64,000 bases of DNA, from positions 23,357,533 through 23,421,532 of the forward strand of contig CM067508.1 of assembly GCA_034509495.1 (NCBI GenBank). Direction: 5' to 3'. A program made the position numbers and the translations under genes. This stretch comes from Acestrorhynchus altus. Its lineage: Eukaryota > Chordata > Actinopteri > Characiformes > Acestrorhynchidae. The notes beneath the pieces were generated by a model. It made no database searches and was not told where the DNA came from. It saw nothing but the letters and a program-made list of their open reading frames with translations. Shown piece after piece: positions 44,316 through 55,544 of this stretch (its first letter is position 1; each line of letters begins with the position of its first letter).

Positions 44316-45866
44316 CAGTGAGGAAAATAAGTATTTAGTCAGTCACCAATTGTGCAAGTTCTCCCACTTAAAAAGATGAGAGAGGCCTGTAATTGACATC
44401 ATAGGTAGACCTCAACTATGAGAAAAATGAAAAAAATTGAGAAAAAATAATTTTGTCTGACTTTAAAGAATTTATTTGCAACAATGTAGGAAAAATAAGT
44501 ATTTGGTCACCTACAAACAAGCTAAGATTTCTGGCTGTCACAGACCTGTAACTTCTTTATTAAGAGGCTCCTCTTTTCCCCACCATTACCTGTACACGGC
44601 ACCAGTTTGGAAGTCGTTAACAGTATAAAAGACACCTGCCCACAACCTCAAACAGTCACACACTCCAAACTCCACTAAGGTGAAGACTTAAAGAGCTGGT
44701 CGGAGGACACCACAGAAACCGACCAGACCTGCACCAGGTTGGAAGACTGAATCTGCAATAGGCAAGAAGCTTGGTGAAGAACTATCAGGGAGCAATAATT
44801 AGAAAATGGAAGACCCACAAGACCACTACACTTCCTCGATCTAGCTCCACGAAGATTCAGCCCATGGGGTCAAAATGATCACAAAGAACGGGTGAGAAAA
44901 TCCCAGAACCACAAGGGGATCTAGTGAATGACCTGCAGAAAGGACCAACGCTAAAGGCTACCATCAGCAACACACTACGACGCCTAGGACTCAAATCTTG
45001 CAGTGCCAGACGTGGTCCCCTGCTTAAGCCAGTCCATATCCAGGCACGCCTGAAGTTTGCTAGAGCATTTGGATGTTCCAGAAGAGTGGCTGGGAGAATG
45101 TCATATGGTCAGATGAAACCAAAGTAGAACTGAGTTGGTAAAAAACACAACTCGTCAGGTTTGGAGTGACAGTGAATGAGCTGCATCCAAAGAACACCAT
45201 ACCAACTGTGAAGCATGGGGTGGCAACATCATGTTTTTGGGGGCTGTTTCTGCAAAGGACTCAGGACGCACTGGTCCGTGTACATGAAAGAATGAATGGG
45301 GCCATGTATTGTGAGATTTTGCAAACCTCCTTCCATCAGCAAGGGCAATGAAGAGAACGCGGCTGGGTTCGAAGACAGACACGATCCCAAGCACACTGCC
45401 AGGGCAACAAAGGAGTGGCTTCAGAAGAAACATTTCAAAGTCCTGGAGTGGCCCAGCTGTCTCCCTGATCTCAACCCCATCGAAAACCTTGGAGGAGTTA
45501 AAGTCCATGTTTCAAAACATCACTGCTCTAGAGGATCTGCTTGGAGTGAATGGGCCAATATACCAGCAAATAGTGTGTGCCAACCTTGTGAAGACTTACA
45601 GAAAACGTTTGACCTCTGTTGCCAACAGAGGATATACAACAAAGTATTGAGATGTACTTTTGTTATTGACCAAATACTTATTTTCCACCATTATTTGCAA
45701 ATAAATTCTTTAAAAGTCAGACAAAATTATTTTCTCAATTTTTTTTTCACATTTTGTCTCTCATAGTTGAGGTCTACCTATGATGTCAATTAACGGCCTA
45801 TCTCATCTTTTTAAGTGGGAGAACTTGCACAATTGGAGACTGACTAAATACTTATTTTCCCCACTG
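44316..45866 (+). mobile_element. Tc1-like element with about 165-bp TIRs, nested in an LTR
   Basis: It is flanked by TA (44,314-44,315 and 45,867-45,868). The ends CAGTGAGGAAAATAAGTATT and, in reverse complement, CAGTGGGGAAAATAAGTATT continue as inverted repeats of about 165 bp with few differences (both carry TTGTGCAAGTTCTCCCACTT and ACATCATAGGTAGACCTCAA). Full length is 1,551 bp. The LTR sequence resumes exactly on the right with CTTCTGCATCCTC, matching CTTCCGCTTCCTC in the intact LTR. Confidence 0.93.
44800..45650 (+). pseudogene. Tc1-like transposase pseudogene
   Basis: In shifting plus frames the parts appear in order: LKATISNTLRRLGLKSCSAR with a KP..H.QARLKFA block (second HTH and linker, 44,960-45,070), ENVIWSDETKVEL (first catalytic Asp, about 45,095-45,130), NTIPTVKHG and FWGLFLQRTQD, VHERMNGAMYCEIL, DPKHTARATKEWLQKKHFKV, LEWPS.LPDLNPIENLG (final Glu kept) and ANLVKTYRKRLTSV with GYTTKY at the C-terminus. 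The second motif reads FEDRHDPKHT instead of F.HDNDPKHT, losing an Asp. Several indels and stops make it inactive. Confidence 0.88.
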
Positions 45867-46281
45867 TACTTCTGCATCCTCGAATGTGACAGAAAGACTG
45901 ACCTACCAATGGAAGTAGCTGGGTTGTCCTCATTTGTCAGCAGCCATCTGGCAATCTCCCGGGAGCCGTTCTCCAGGGACTCGTGGAATCAGCGGAGCCC
46001 CTCGAACAGTGTGGAGAATTTTTGGGGGGAGGGGCACTGAGGATAGGCACTGCCAGCCTCCAGCCAGATTTGGCAAGAGGGGAGGTATGCTGGCAGGCTG
46101 TTATGGGTGGATCTGGGCTGAAGGATGAGTCCGATGTGTGGCCGTTCCTGAGCTACATGTGCAGGACTTTCCAGCCCAGTCCCCACACCTCAGCAGCTGC
46201 AGCAGCAGCACTGGATGCATCGTATTCCACAGCAGAGTTTCAGTTTCAGTCAGAGCTGCTTCTGCTGTGGTCGGGAGAGTG

Positions 46282-46471
46282 GAGCTTCTTGCCGGCATTG
46301 CGGTCAGGAAGGCAGAGCTTCCTGGCGATGTCATGGTCTGGAGGGCGGAGCTGCTTGCCGGAGTTGCGGTCCAGAAGGCGGAGCCTGCCACCTGCATTCC
46401 TGTAAAGAAGGCGGAGCCTGCTGCCAGTCTCTAAGGGGTGGAGCTTCTGGCTGCCACCAGTCTTCAAGGTG
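46282..46471. repeat. 33-bp degenerate tandem repeat
   Basis: Units begin with GAGC at 46,282, 46,315, 46,348, 46,381, 46,414 and 46,441: four exact 33-bp periods, then 27 and 31 bp. In one plus frame the unit encodes an 11-residue repeat (ELLAGIAVRKA, ELPGDVMVWRA, ELLAGVAVQKA, EPATCIPVKKA). It is GC-rich compared with all surrounding DNA and lies inside the non-autonomous LTR element. Confidence 0.9.
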
Positions 46472-47376
46472 CAGCGCCCGCTGCTGCCTGGATTGTGTCT
46501 TTTAGGAGGACTCCAGTGCAGTATCACAGTGCATCAACCTCCAGAACTGTGCCCAGACTGACTCACAGAACTTTTGGGATCTTTGCCAGTTCTGGGCCTA
46601 AGTCTATTCTTGTACCCATATCTGTTCCTGTCCTAGTTCCTGTGTCTGTTCCTGTCCCCATTCCCATGTTTGGTTTGGTAGTCCCTGTTCTTGTCACTTT
46701 CTACATGCCTGTCCCTCTCCAAGTGTTTGTTTCTGCTCCTGTGCCTAGTCCTGTTGTGTCTCCTGTTCATGTCTAGTCTAGCCTGTCCTGTCTTTATTCT
46801 GTTTCTGGTCCCTCTCCTGCGCCAGCCCCTGGGACTGTAGGGGTACGTGCCCCGGAGTTGCGTGTCAGCCTACTGTCACATATCTGTCTGTTCCATCTCA
46901 GGTCTCGTCTTTGTATTGTTTATCTCCCCTCATGCTTTTGAGGACATGTCCTGTTACTGCCCATTCCCAGCTGTGTCTAATTTGGAACCTCGCCCCTTCA
47001 TGATTATGTTCTTGGAGTGTCCTATGTTCTCTGTGCATATAATCCCCTCGTTCCCATCAGTCGTGGTCAGTCTTCTTGTCAACATGTCTAGTCTTGTCAA
47101 TAGTCGTGTTTGTTAGTGTTTATGTAATTTGTTTTATAAATCCTCAATCCTGTGTGTACTTCCGCTTCCTCCTACCTGTTTGTTAAGTCCACATACCTGT
47201 CAGTGCCAGAAAAAGAACAGTCCGAATAAATCACTGGAAGCCCAAATTTGGCATATGCAATGTTGAATGTAAACCTCCAACCACAACCGTATATTACCCA
47301 TATAATCTGGATATGAAGAAATACCGCAGTGTTCACATAACCAATATTTCCAAAAAAATATTTGGCCCTGTCTCAG

Positions 47377-47487
<111 letters not shown>

Positions 47488-47489
47488 GC

Positions 47490-48185
47490 AAGAACAACAC
47501 CAAACTAACTAAGCAAGACAGACTGTCAATTCCAACCCTGAACACAGCAGGCTACACCAGTGTAAAATGCGAAACCACTCTTCCAAACCTGGCCCCAGCC
47601 ACACAAACAGTTCACTCGCCAACATGACAAGCACATGAATAACTATCAAACAGACCCCAACATTTGTAGTGTGTGTGATGTACACAGTAATTAGTTCCTC
47701 TGAAAACGGAGACACAATAAACAGACCCAATAAATGAATAAAGTAGCTTTGGCTACAGCCTATGCATAATTGTAAAAGTGGCCCTTAATGCACTCTTTCA
47801 AGTGTTCATCTAACAAGAGCATGAGAAATAGCTTCAATCTATTTAATCAGCTCTAGCAATCAGCTGACTTCTGCTCTTGAGGTCACCCCTGCACCCTACT
47901 GAGCCTCTGCTGAAATATTCTGCGTTCTCCCTATTACTGTACACGCAGAGCGGAACTGCCTGATATATGCCATACTGAGAGATATGTGCTCTGCATGCAT
48001 CTGATTGGGTCTGCCAATATTGGGAAAGCAATTAAACACTAATGATTCATGCCCCTGCACACTGCTGGACGCTGTCAATGTGGTCTGTGAGACTGCACTC
48101 AGAGGTTTCAGCTCTAGAAAATATACTGCAATTGTTCACACTTCTTGCCATACCATTTGGTTGTTGAGTTGGTGTTTTAGGTTAG
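47490..48185. other. Unique, CNE-like sequence
   Basis: 47,750-48,120 is repeat-free, mixed-composition and free of exon signals, with CAATTAAACACTAATGATTC-type homeodomain-core text near 48,030. Regulatory role is only a possibility. Confidence 0.25.
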
Positions 48186-48189
48186 AATT

Positions 48190-48282
48190 TTCCTTAATTT
48201 CCCTGAAGGAACCCTCCCAAGGGATCAATAAAGTTCTATTCTATTCTATTCTATTCTATTCTATTCTATTCTATTCTACAAA
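48190..48282 (+). repeat. LINE 3' tail with (TATTC)n
   Basis: TTTCCCTGAAGGAACCCTCC, then CAAGGGATCAATAAAGTTC, then about eight TATTC units: the terminal stub of a fish non-LTR element, with pentanucleotide tail at 48,238-48,278. Confidence 0.75.
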
Positions 48283-48289
48283 CAGTGAA

Positions 48290-49885
48290 AACTGACACTC
48301 GGTTGTCTGTACAAATACATGGAATTTTTTTTTGCATCGTTTTGACTAGAATTTTTCAAATCTTTGGTCACTTAACTTTTTTAGGTTAAATAATTTACAC
48401 AATTAATAAAAAATAATTATTTCTAGGTCTAAATGAATAGTGCAGCTGTCCTCTCGATGTGTTCTCTCAGCACAATGTGCTCTTAGCAAGCTGAAGAGAT
48501 TACAGCCAGTTAGATTTTAGTCTTGCCCCGACTTGCATGTCTGTTTGTCTTTCTTGAGTCTGCTGGAGCTTTCTCTTCTGATATGTGTTTAACTCCAGTT
48601 TAGTTCAACTGAGGAAGTCCAGTTTGTTTTTTGAGGCCCAGACGCTAAAAGGTGGCCTAATCTTACATGAGCTTTTAGCCTAGTGCAGATTCTTGTTTGC
48701 TCCCAGGCTTTCATTCCTTTGTGCTTAAGCTTCCCCTTTTGCAAACACTGGCACAGGAAAAGCTGTGGTCATCTGGGCTGCTTCCTCCAGAAACTTGTAT
48801 TCCCCTCATCAACATCATATTCTTCTGAAGTCACTGATGTTTTACTGTTTTCAGGCTCTATTGTGTGGGGTTTATGTAAACATATGTATGTTACATAACA
48901 TACATACCTTTGAAAGAGGGTCAAGTGTTTGAGGTTCACAGTAGAGGTCTGCATTCCTGCAGGACTCGTGGGTCCCATGAGCTATATTTTACTACCTAAA
49001 CTGGACTCTGAGCTATTCTGGGGCAGATTTTAGAGTTTAAAGAGCCTCTGAAAAGTATCCATGTCTAGACATTAGGTAGAATAATTTACAGAACCATGTG
49101 TTGAAAGAGGTTCCTTCTATGATTTTGCTTCTCTATGACACCAGAACATCTTTAGCACCTTAATTTTTCTCTGCAGAAGAAGAAGAATGTTCTGAACCAA
49201 CCACAAAGAAGATATTTGGAGATGAAAGTTGAGTTACGAAGCCTTGCTCAGTGGACGTAGGAACAGACTGTTTAGCAGTAAATTAAGCATTAAAAACTGC
49301 ACAGGTGGCAAAATGGATGAAAAAGAGCAGCTGGGAATTTCTGCAACGTTGTCGGCAAAACACTGTCCCGTAGCCTGCACCCTCTGCCAACAGATGTTTC
49401 TCCAGCTCAACATTTGTCTCCCAGCTTCGTCTTAAATGGCAGGGAGCCTCCGCTAAAAATTCAGACAGCTCAATCACACAGCACTGTGCTTATGCTGAAT
49501 ACAAGTGTTAGGGGAGCGGTTGGGCAAAATGACACGACAGCTGCTCTGTCTAATGACACGTCAGTTCTACAGCTGTCAGTCAGGGAGATGACCCTTATTC
49601 TCCTGTTCCGCTCAATAAGAATGCATAACAGAATGTTCTGAAGACAAAGTAATGAGACTGCAGCATCCTCTACATACTGGTGCTGTCATGTCCAAACTTT
49701 TTCCGTTTTCCATCAGTTCAGAATCCAGTTTCATCACCAATGAACAGAAATAAATGGTCAAGATTAAGCTATATGTCCAACAATTTCCCATAAAATGCCT
49801 TCAATTCTATCTGCTTTAAAGCAAATTCCATGGAAAATTACTGTGGAACACTTTGAACCAGCTACTCGTGTACTAAAGGTCATCA
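48290..49885. other. Unique sequence, CNE-like at 49,230-49,660
   Basis: No transposon or exon signature. 49,230-49,660 is mixed-composition, free of simple repeats and GC-richer than its flanks. Confidence 0.3.
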
Positions 49886-49889
49886 TGCC

Positions 49890-50130
49890 CAGTGGCAAGT
49901 GTCATCTAGAGGTGCATAAAGCCCACCAGCACCGGACTATGGAGGAATGGAACTGGCTTCTCTGGAGTGATGGCGCTTCATATCTTTACCTTATCTATCT
50001 ATATTACCAATATCTTTGGGATTAAATGAGAAACCTTTTTCTGAGGTCCATTCATCCAACATCAGAACTTGGCCTTACTGGGAGCTGAATACAATCAAAA
50101 TCAACTGCCTTTCCTGAAGCACAGATGCTA
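49890..50130 (+). mobile_element. Tc1-like remnant with internal deletion
   Basis: CATAAAGCCCACCAGCACCG, then TTCTCTGGAGTGATGGCGCT (the segment coding for a WSD-type first catalytic motif), then after a gap CCATTCATCCAACATCAGAA from the C-terminal region. The middle of the gene is missing. Moderately sure from remembered family text. Confidence 0.5.
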
Positions 50131-50156
50131 CAAATGCAGTACATAGGGTCACTTTA

Positions 50157-50182
50157 CTAACTCTAACTCTAACTCTAACTCT
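50157..50182. repeat. (CTAACT)n hexanucleotide repeat
   Basis: Four CTAACT units. Not a telomere repeat. Confidence 0.95.
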
Positions 50183-50189
50183 GGATTAA

Positions 50190-50825
50190 TATTCCTGATT
50201 TCAGATGAATCATTAGCTGAGCAGGTGTCTACAAATGTTTGGATCACCACTGCCCTCAAAACCATTCTGTAGCCCTCATGGATCCCGACAATGTGATATA
50301 ACACTGCAGATACATTACTGATATGTGCAGGTGTGAAGTTGAGATTTAAAAGACACCACCTATAGGGCTCCATCTTTATTCATACTGAAGCGTGATGCAG
50401 CATGGTGCAGAGAGTCGTGGCTTTATTCACACTGATCTACTGTATGACGCAGAGGAGCTTCTGGCTCAGCTGGCTGCAGCACACTCTGACGCACAAGCTA
50501 ACAGTACATTATATAGAATGTCTTGCAACACACTGCATGTACAGTAATACACAGAGACACTGCCGTGTTTTAGATGGGTTAGGTAAGATGTACTGCTAAT
50601 TAATACTGAAGTAAAATCACTTTGGTATTAGTGAACAGTTTATATAATGTGACAGTCTGACCTGATTTGTTTAGCCTGGTAGCGACTTCATTTTACACAG
50701 TCCTGTAAATATCCGTTCTCCACAAGAAATTTTATTTATTTATTTATTACATATTTAAACATGTGTACAGTTGATCTTACTGTAAACAACAGTGGGAGGT
50801 AATATCAATAAACATATGAAAGTGA
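50190..50825. other. Unassigned sequence
   Basis: No gene or classified repeat recognised. Confidence 0.5.
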
Positions 50826-50829
50826 AGAT

Positions 50830-51205
50830 TTTCTTGTGAGGAAAATATTAGAACACCCCCCAAATTAATTACAAATTGAAATGTCTAAAATTAGAATCAG
50901 GTACAACACATCAGCTGCAAATAATTAGGCTATAGTTATAGAAGACTTTGGAGGAACTTGTCTTGTTTAAACCGCTGACATTTAGTTTGGTTTGCTTTTG
51001 ATGGTTGAAGTGAGTAAGATCACCATGGCCAGCTCCAATGGTGCAGAGTCTGGGAAGGGATTTAAAATATCTCAATTAATGTTTAAATAATTTACAGAGA
51101 ACATCTTAAACAACTGCTAACATGGCCAGATCAGGCCATCAAAGATACGTAAAGAGGTTTCCAACAATCATACATTGTCATCACAGGATCTACAGGTAGC
51201 TCTTG
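50830..51205 (+). pseudogene. Tc1-like 5' region and DNA-binding domain remnant
   Basis: TGAGGAAAATATTAGAACAC is close to a Tc1 terminus. Then come TTTGCTTTTGATGGTTGAAG, GTAAGATCACCATGGCCAGC (start codon context), GAGTCTGGGAAGGGATTTAA, ACAACTGCTAACATGGCCAG, and TCATCACAGGATCTACAGGT. These give in order the start, first HTH and linker of a Tc1 transposase, with a deletion soon after the ATG. The catalytic part is absent. Confidence 0.75.
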
Positions 51206-51209
51206 CATA

Positions 51210-51895
51210 AATATAAATAAGTCATATCCACAATTTAGTAAGGCATGGTAATGATCATTAAAGCATGTCAAGATGATGGTTAAGTTGTGGCCACAATTTA
51301 GTAAGGATCGGCACCTTTTCAGCAAAACCAGATGCTGTATTTTGATGGGTGTGGGCATTTCCCAGTGTTCTTTTTGTTACAAAATACAATTCAATTCCTT
51401 ACAAACCAAAAAAAATCAACAAAAAATTAACATTAAAAACTGGACAGTGGCAACCCTATGTTCTCCCCACAACGTGGCCATTACAATTTATGCGGGATAT
51501 CACCTTTTCACCTCTGTAAGAAATGAAATAAGAATTGTGTTGAAGTTTTTTTTTTGTATTTTTATTTTTGTTTTTGAGTTTTTGTGATAAGAAACCCCCG
51601 AAACTCCCTAAAATCTACCTTTGTCAGTAAATGACCATTTAGAGCATTTCTTTTGATCTATTCTTTCAGAAGTATTTGCACAGTGTACAGAGAAGAGACA
51701 GGGTTCAAGCAATGGAGAAAACTAAAAATGGACAAAAATGGAGATGGTTTTCATTGGACAAAAACAAAATATATGTGAATGCATTGGTTTTGTGACATCA
51801 CAAGAGTTAATCCAAACATCTTAGTTCCTACTTACTCAGTAAGTACACAAAAGTGGGAAATATGTGTTCATTTTCTAAGCAGAGTGAGGAAACCT

Positions 51896-51926
<31 letters not shown>

Positions 51927-53890
51927 TTTTAATTGTCTGTTTCTGGGAATTTTTGGAAAAATGTAAAAACTACAAATCAACTGAGTAGTCATTCACTTTC
52001 ATTTTACATTATGAAAAAGGCAATATGTCTTAAGAATTTGGTTATCTTTCTTTGCCAAACAAATGTTTAAAAAGTCTACCACTATTTTTCTTTTTGAATT
52101 ATTCTTAACTTATATAATGAATTAAAATCTATTGTTAAAAAGATGTAAAGAAACAGCTCCTAACTTTCTATTTATTTATTTATTTATTTTTATTTTTTCT
52201 TTATGTCAACAGTGTTATAACTGCTGTGTATGTGCATATTTCTATTTTCTGTAATCAGAAAAATGGCACAAACTGAAGAGTGAATAGAAGTTCTGAAACT
52301 TTCACAATGTATACATATACCCTTATTTTTGGTCTTAAAGTAAAGGAAATGCAGTTTTCCGTGACGTGGCCATTTTTATAAAGAATACATTTGCCCTTTA
52401 CCTCTATTAATAACAAGCACCAAAGGAAAGGACAGACCTAATCCCCAGAAATCAGTGCAGAGCAGCACTCAGCCAGGAAGTCGAGACGTAGTGAAAAACG
52501 GGCACATAAACCAAAGCAGCTATGTGGCCACCTCTTTCCCAAGTCTAATTCAGTTTGCCCCTCGGAGAGGGCAGCAAGGCTTTAATACTCAATATTTCAT
52601 GCAGAAGTGAGACGAGCCAGCAATCTGTGTTTGCATTTTTAACACTAGCTGCAGTTTGTAGTCTGTCAGGATCTGTGGAGTACATGCTGACAGAGAGCAG
52701 ATAGGGGATTTAGGAGGTGCCAGAAAGACAGGGAGGGACTGAGGACTTCTTAGGGTCTCAGCGCTTTAAAAACTGTGAGGCGATCTGCAGACTTTGAGGG
52801 ATTTAGACAGGAGTTGGGTGTTTCATGTCTGTCATACATTTCAGATTTTCAATTTCAGAACAGAACTGAGGTTGGATAAGATGTGTCACTGCTCTGCTGG
52901 TTTTTCAACATGGTGACAGTAAAAACAAACAAGATAGATTTACAAAGGCCCCCTTCTGATATGTCACATATAAACTCTGGGACACACTTGTGTTTTAATC
53001 TGCTTCTGTGGGCCTATAATATTCAACAGTGTAGAGTACTGAAACAGACCTCCTGCACCATCAGGATCAGATGCATCTGAAGCAGAGGGAGGGAAAGTGT
53101 AATAAGCTCATAATTTCAGCCAGACTTGCAATTAAAGTTGAATTGTTAACCTCTTTTTTCATAGTTTACAACCTGCAGAGCGAGCACAGTTCTTCCATAG
53201 TATACACGCTAGACATTTTCATCAAATGCATCATGCTTCTTTCCAAATGATCTTCATACTTGAATTACCTTATGTGCCGGAGGATGAAAACGAGAGAGGG
53301 GAGCAGCAACTGGGAATGGTTTTTGAGGCCTACAGGATGTGCACAAGGCTTTCTGAAGTTATATCTCCAAAGGTTTGTGGATATCAGCTCTTTTAATATT
53401 TCCTCTGAAGTCAGGGATGTTAACAGGGTGTTTGTTTCAACGTTACTGCAGTAACAGCCTCTATTCTTCTGGAAAGAAGATATTCTGGAAGAAGCGAGAG
53501 CATTAGTGAGGTCAAGTAATGAAGCTGGGTAATTAATCGTGGATGACAGTTATCAATCCAAAAATTACTAAGGCATAGGGAAATCTACAGTGAAAGGCTG
53601 GGTCTGTTCATGATGATCTCATTTCCAGTATCAACAACTCCAGAATATTCTCCAGAATATTCACCTGAAGTTGGCATCACTTCAGGTTTACTGTTTTACC
53701 AGCTTTGTACCAGTTTTGTAAAGTTTTATGGAGTTTGGGTTTTGCCTTGTTTCTTGCTGTGTTTTGGTTCTTCTGGTGCAACAATTTCCACTATATATAT
53801 ACGTGTGTGTGACCCTCTTTGTTTCCTCTGTTATCTGTGACACTCCAAGTTATGAATAGACACCAATCTGGGATGTAGTTGTCTTTATTC
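51210..53890. other. Mainly unique sequence, (TTTA)n at 51,897-51,930
   Basis: Only short A/T-rich simple repeats were recognised. 52,360-52,660 is GC-richer, repeat-free and CNE-like. A 12-bp unit CCAGAATATTCT/A is duplicated at 53,640-53,664. Confidence 0.35.
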
Positions 53891-53894
53891 AGCT

Positions 53895-54271
53895 CCTGAA
53901 ATGAGCATGGCAGCCACTTGATTAATCTATGTCTCAGTCAGCATGCAACAGAGTTACTCTCTACTGCCTGAGACATGATAAATCTGCACATTTCTAATAC
54001 AGTAAGAACGAAATTATCTCCTCAATTTAGTGGTATAAATATTACACAAATGTGGCATTTTAAAGAAATGTAATGAGAAAAATACAACAGAACACATTGC
54101 AGCCACGCCTCATGGTGCAGATAGCTTGCAGCTAACAGGTTAGCTAGCATAACAGCATCCAAACATTACTATTTACATTATTCTAACAAAACATGTTACA
54201 TTTATCAGAGAAACCCTACCTGAAATGAGCACGGCAGCCACTTGATTAATCTGTCTCAGTCAACATGCAAC
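53895..54271. repeat. Direct repeat pair, 55 bp, spaced 324 bp
   Basis: 53,895-53,949 and 54,219-54,271 both read CCTGAAATGAGCAYGGCAGC, then CACTTGATTAATCT, then GTCTCAGTCARCATGCAAC, differing by two substitutions and one 2-bp gap. A further partial echo (CAGAGTT-ACTCTCTACTGCC) occurs at 53,950 and 54,453. They may be parts of an unnamed element. Confidence 0.85.
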
Positions 54272-55238
54272 TACAGAAACAGGCCACAATTAATAATTTG
54301 GAGTAAACAGCTTAAAAGTAGCAACTGTTAGAGTAAGAATTAGGGACAGCTCAATTAAATGTAGTACACATTGTGATGAAAACCTAAGTGAAATATTGGG
54401 GTTATTTTCTGCTTTCATAAAGCTGAACCTACAGAGCTGTACTCACCACGACAGAGTTCACTCTCTACTGCCGAGGTTGAACCGAAATGTCTACCAATAG
54501 AATAGCTGCATTACACAGATTTACCAAAGAACATAACTATTTTACACCGTTACATATATATACTAAGATGCTGTAGGCTAGGTCGACCAGATGAGAATGC
54601 ATGACATTCAGAATGGGACAGTTGGGATGCAAGTGTCATATCTGTAATTTACAGATAATTTTGATTCTGAATTTTGATTCAACTCAGACACTCTAATGCT
54701 TTATTCGGATGGGATTAGTTTTACCTGGGGAGGTGGAGTAATATAATTTTACAACAGGATGTCTGTGAAATTTATGACTGATTCACTCAGGATAAGAAAT
54801 TTCTGCATAGAACAGAGACAGAAACTGAGATAAAAGACTGAGACTGAGGAGCTGCTCTGTATGCACCGCCACCTGCTCCAAAAATGTGTGTAATATAATA
54901 AAAGATAATTTTTAAAGATTAATCTTATAACCCACAAGAAATAATGAAGTTTTATTTTGGAAATAATTATGCAACATTTGATGCTGATGATTCAGTGGTA
55001 CATTCACACTAAGTATGAACCAGCTTGTACACACCCTGACACTCAACCTTGGAAAGTACCTGGCTATTTTGTCATCAATTTTGGCCACAGATACAGAAAG
55101 TATGAATGTTTGCCACAGGGTTGAATGACCAGGTGCTAGGCATGATGAAACAAAATGCCTCCTCGACTATCTCAGTACAGAGAAATGCTAAACACCCACT
55201 TACCACAGGAAATGAGGGGATTAGACACATCAGTTCAC
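54272..55238. other. Unassigned sequence
   Basis: No gene or classified repeat beyond the echo at 54,453. Confidence 0.5.
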
Positions 55239-55239
55239 A

Positions 55240-55241
<2 letters not shown>

Positions 55242-55303
<62 letters not shown>
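55242..55303. repeat. (AT)n microsatellite
   Basis: About 62 bp of AT, self-complementary. Confidence 0.98.
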
Positions 55304-55306
<3 letters not shown>

Positions 55307-55544
55307 CTGTAACCTGTAAAGGTCATTTTACAGTACATAATGCTTTAAATACTCTTTACTGACCTGGGAGCACTTAGTCTGTAAAAATGACTGATGCAAT
55401 CAGGGGTGGAGCCAAATAGTAGAGTTTAAAACTTTACAACATGAAGATAAACACTTATAAACACAATTTATCAAATATCATCAAATATACCTATAATTAT
55501 GGATAACACTCTGTTTGTCTGTCTGTTAGAGCCAGGTAGAGCCT

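Larger units (their letters stand above)
44032..47202 (+). mobile_element. Short LTR element with a Tc1 insertion in its 5' LTR
   Basis: Two direct repeats flank about 980 bp of internal sequence: 44,032-45,891 (interrupted) and 46,874-47,202. They share CATTCCCAGCTGTGTCTAAT, CCTTCATGATTATGTTC, GTGTCCTATGTTCTCTGTG, CCCATCAGTYGTGGTCAGTC and GTTTATGTAATYTGTTT in the same order. The second runs TGTCACAT...CTGTCA; the first ends GTGACA. The internal part (45,892-46,873) has no recognisable gag or pol and carries 33-bp tandem repeats, so the element is non-autonomous. No flanking target duplication was found. The 5' LTR is split by a Tc1-like element at a TA. Confidence 0.85.

Noticed and set aside
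46138..46434. Open frame over the 33-bp repeat as a genuine repeat protein
   Set aside because: Three or more frames are open here because of high GC. It lies inside a non-autonomous LTR element and lacks start context.
53640..53664. GAATATTCTCCAGAATATTC resembling a heat-shock element
   Set aside because: Spacing between GAA/TTC units is 4 rather than 2; better described as a 12-bp tandem duplication.
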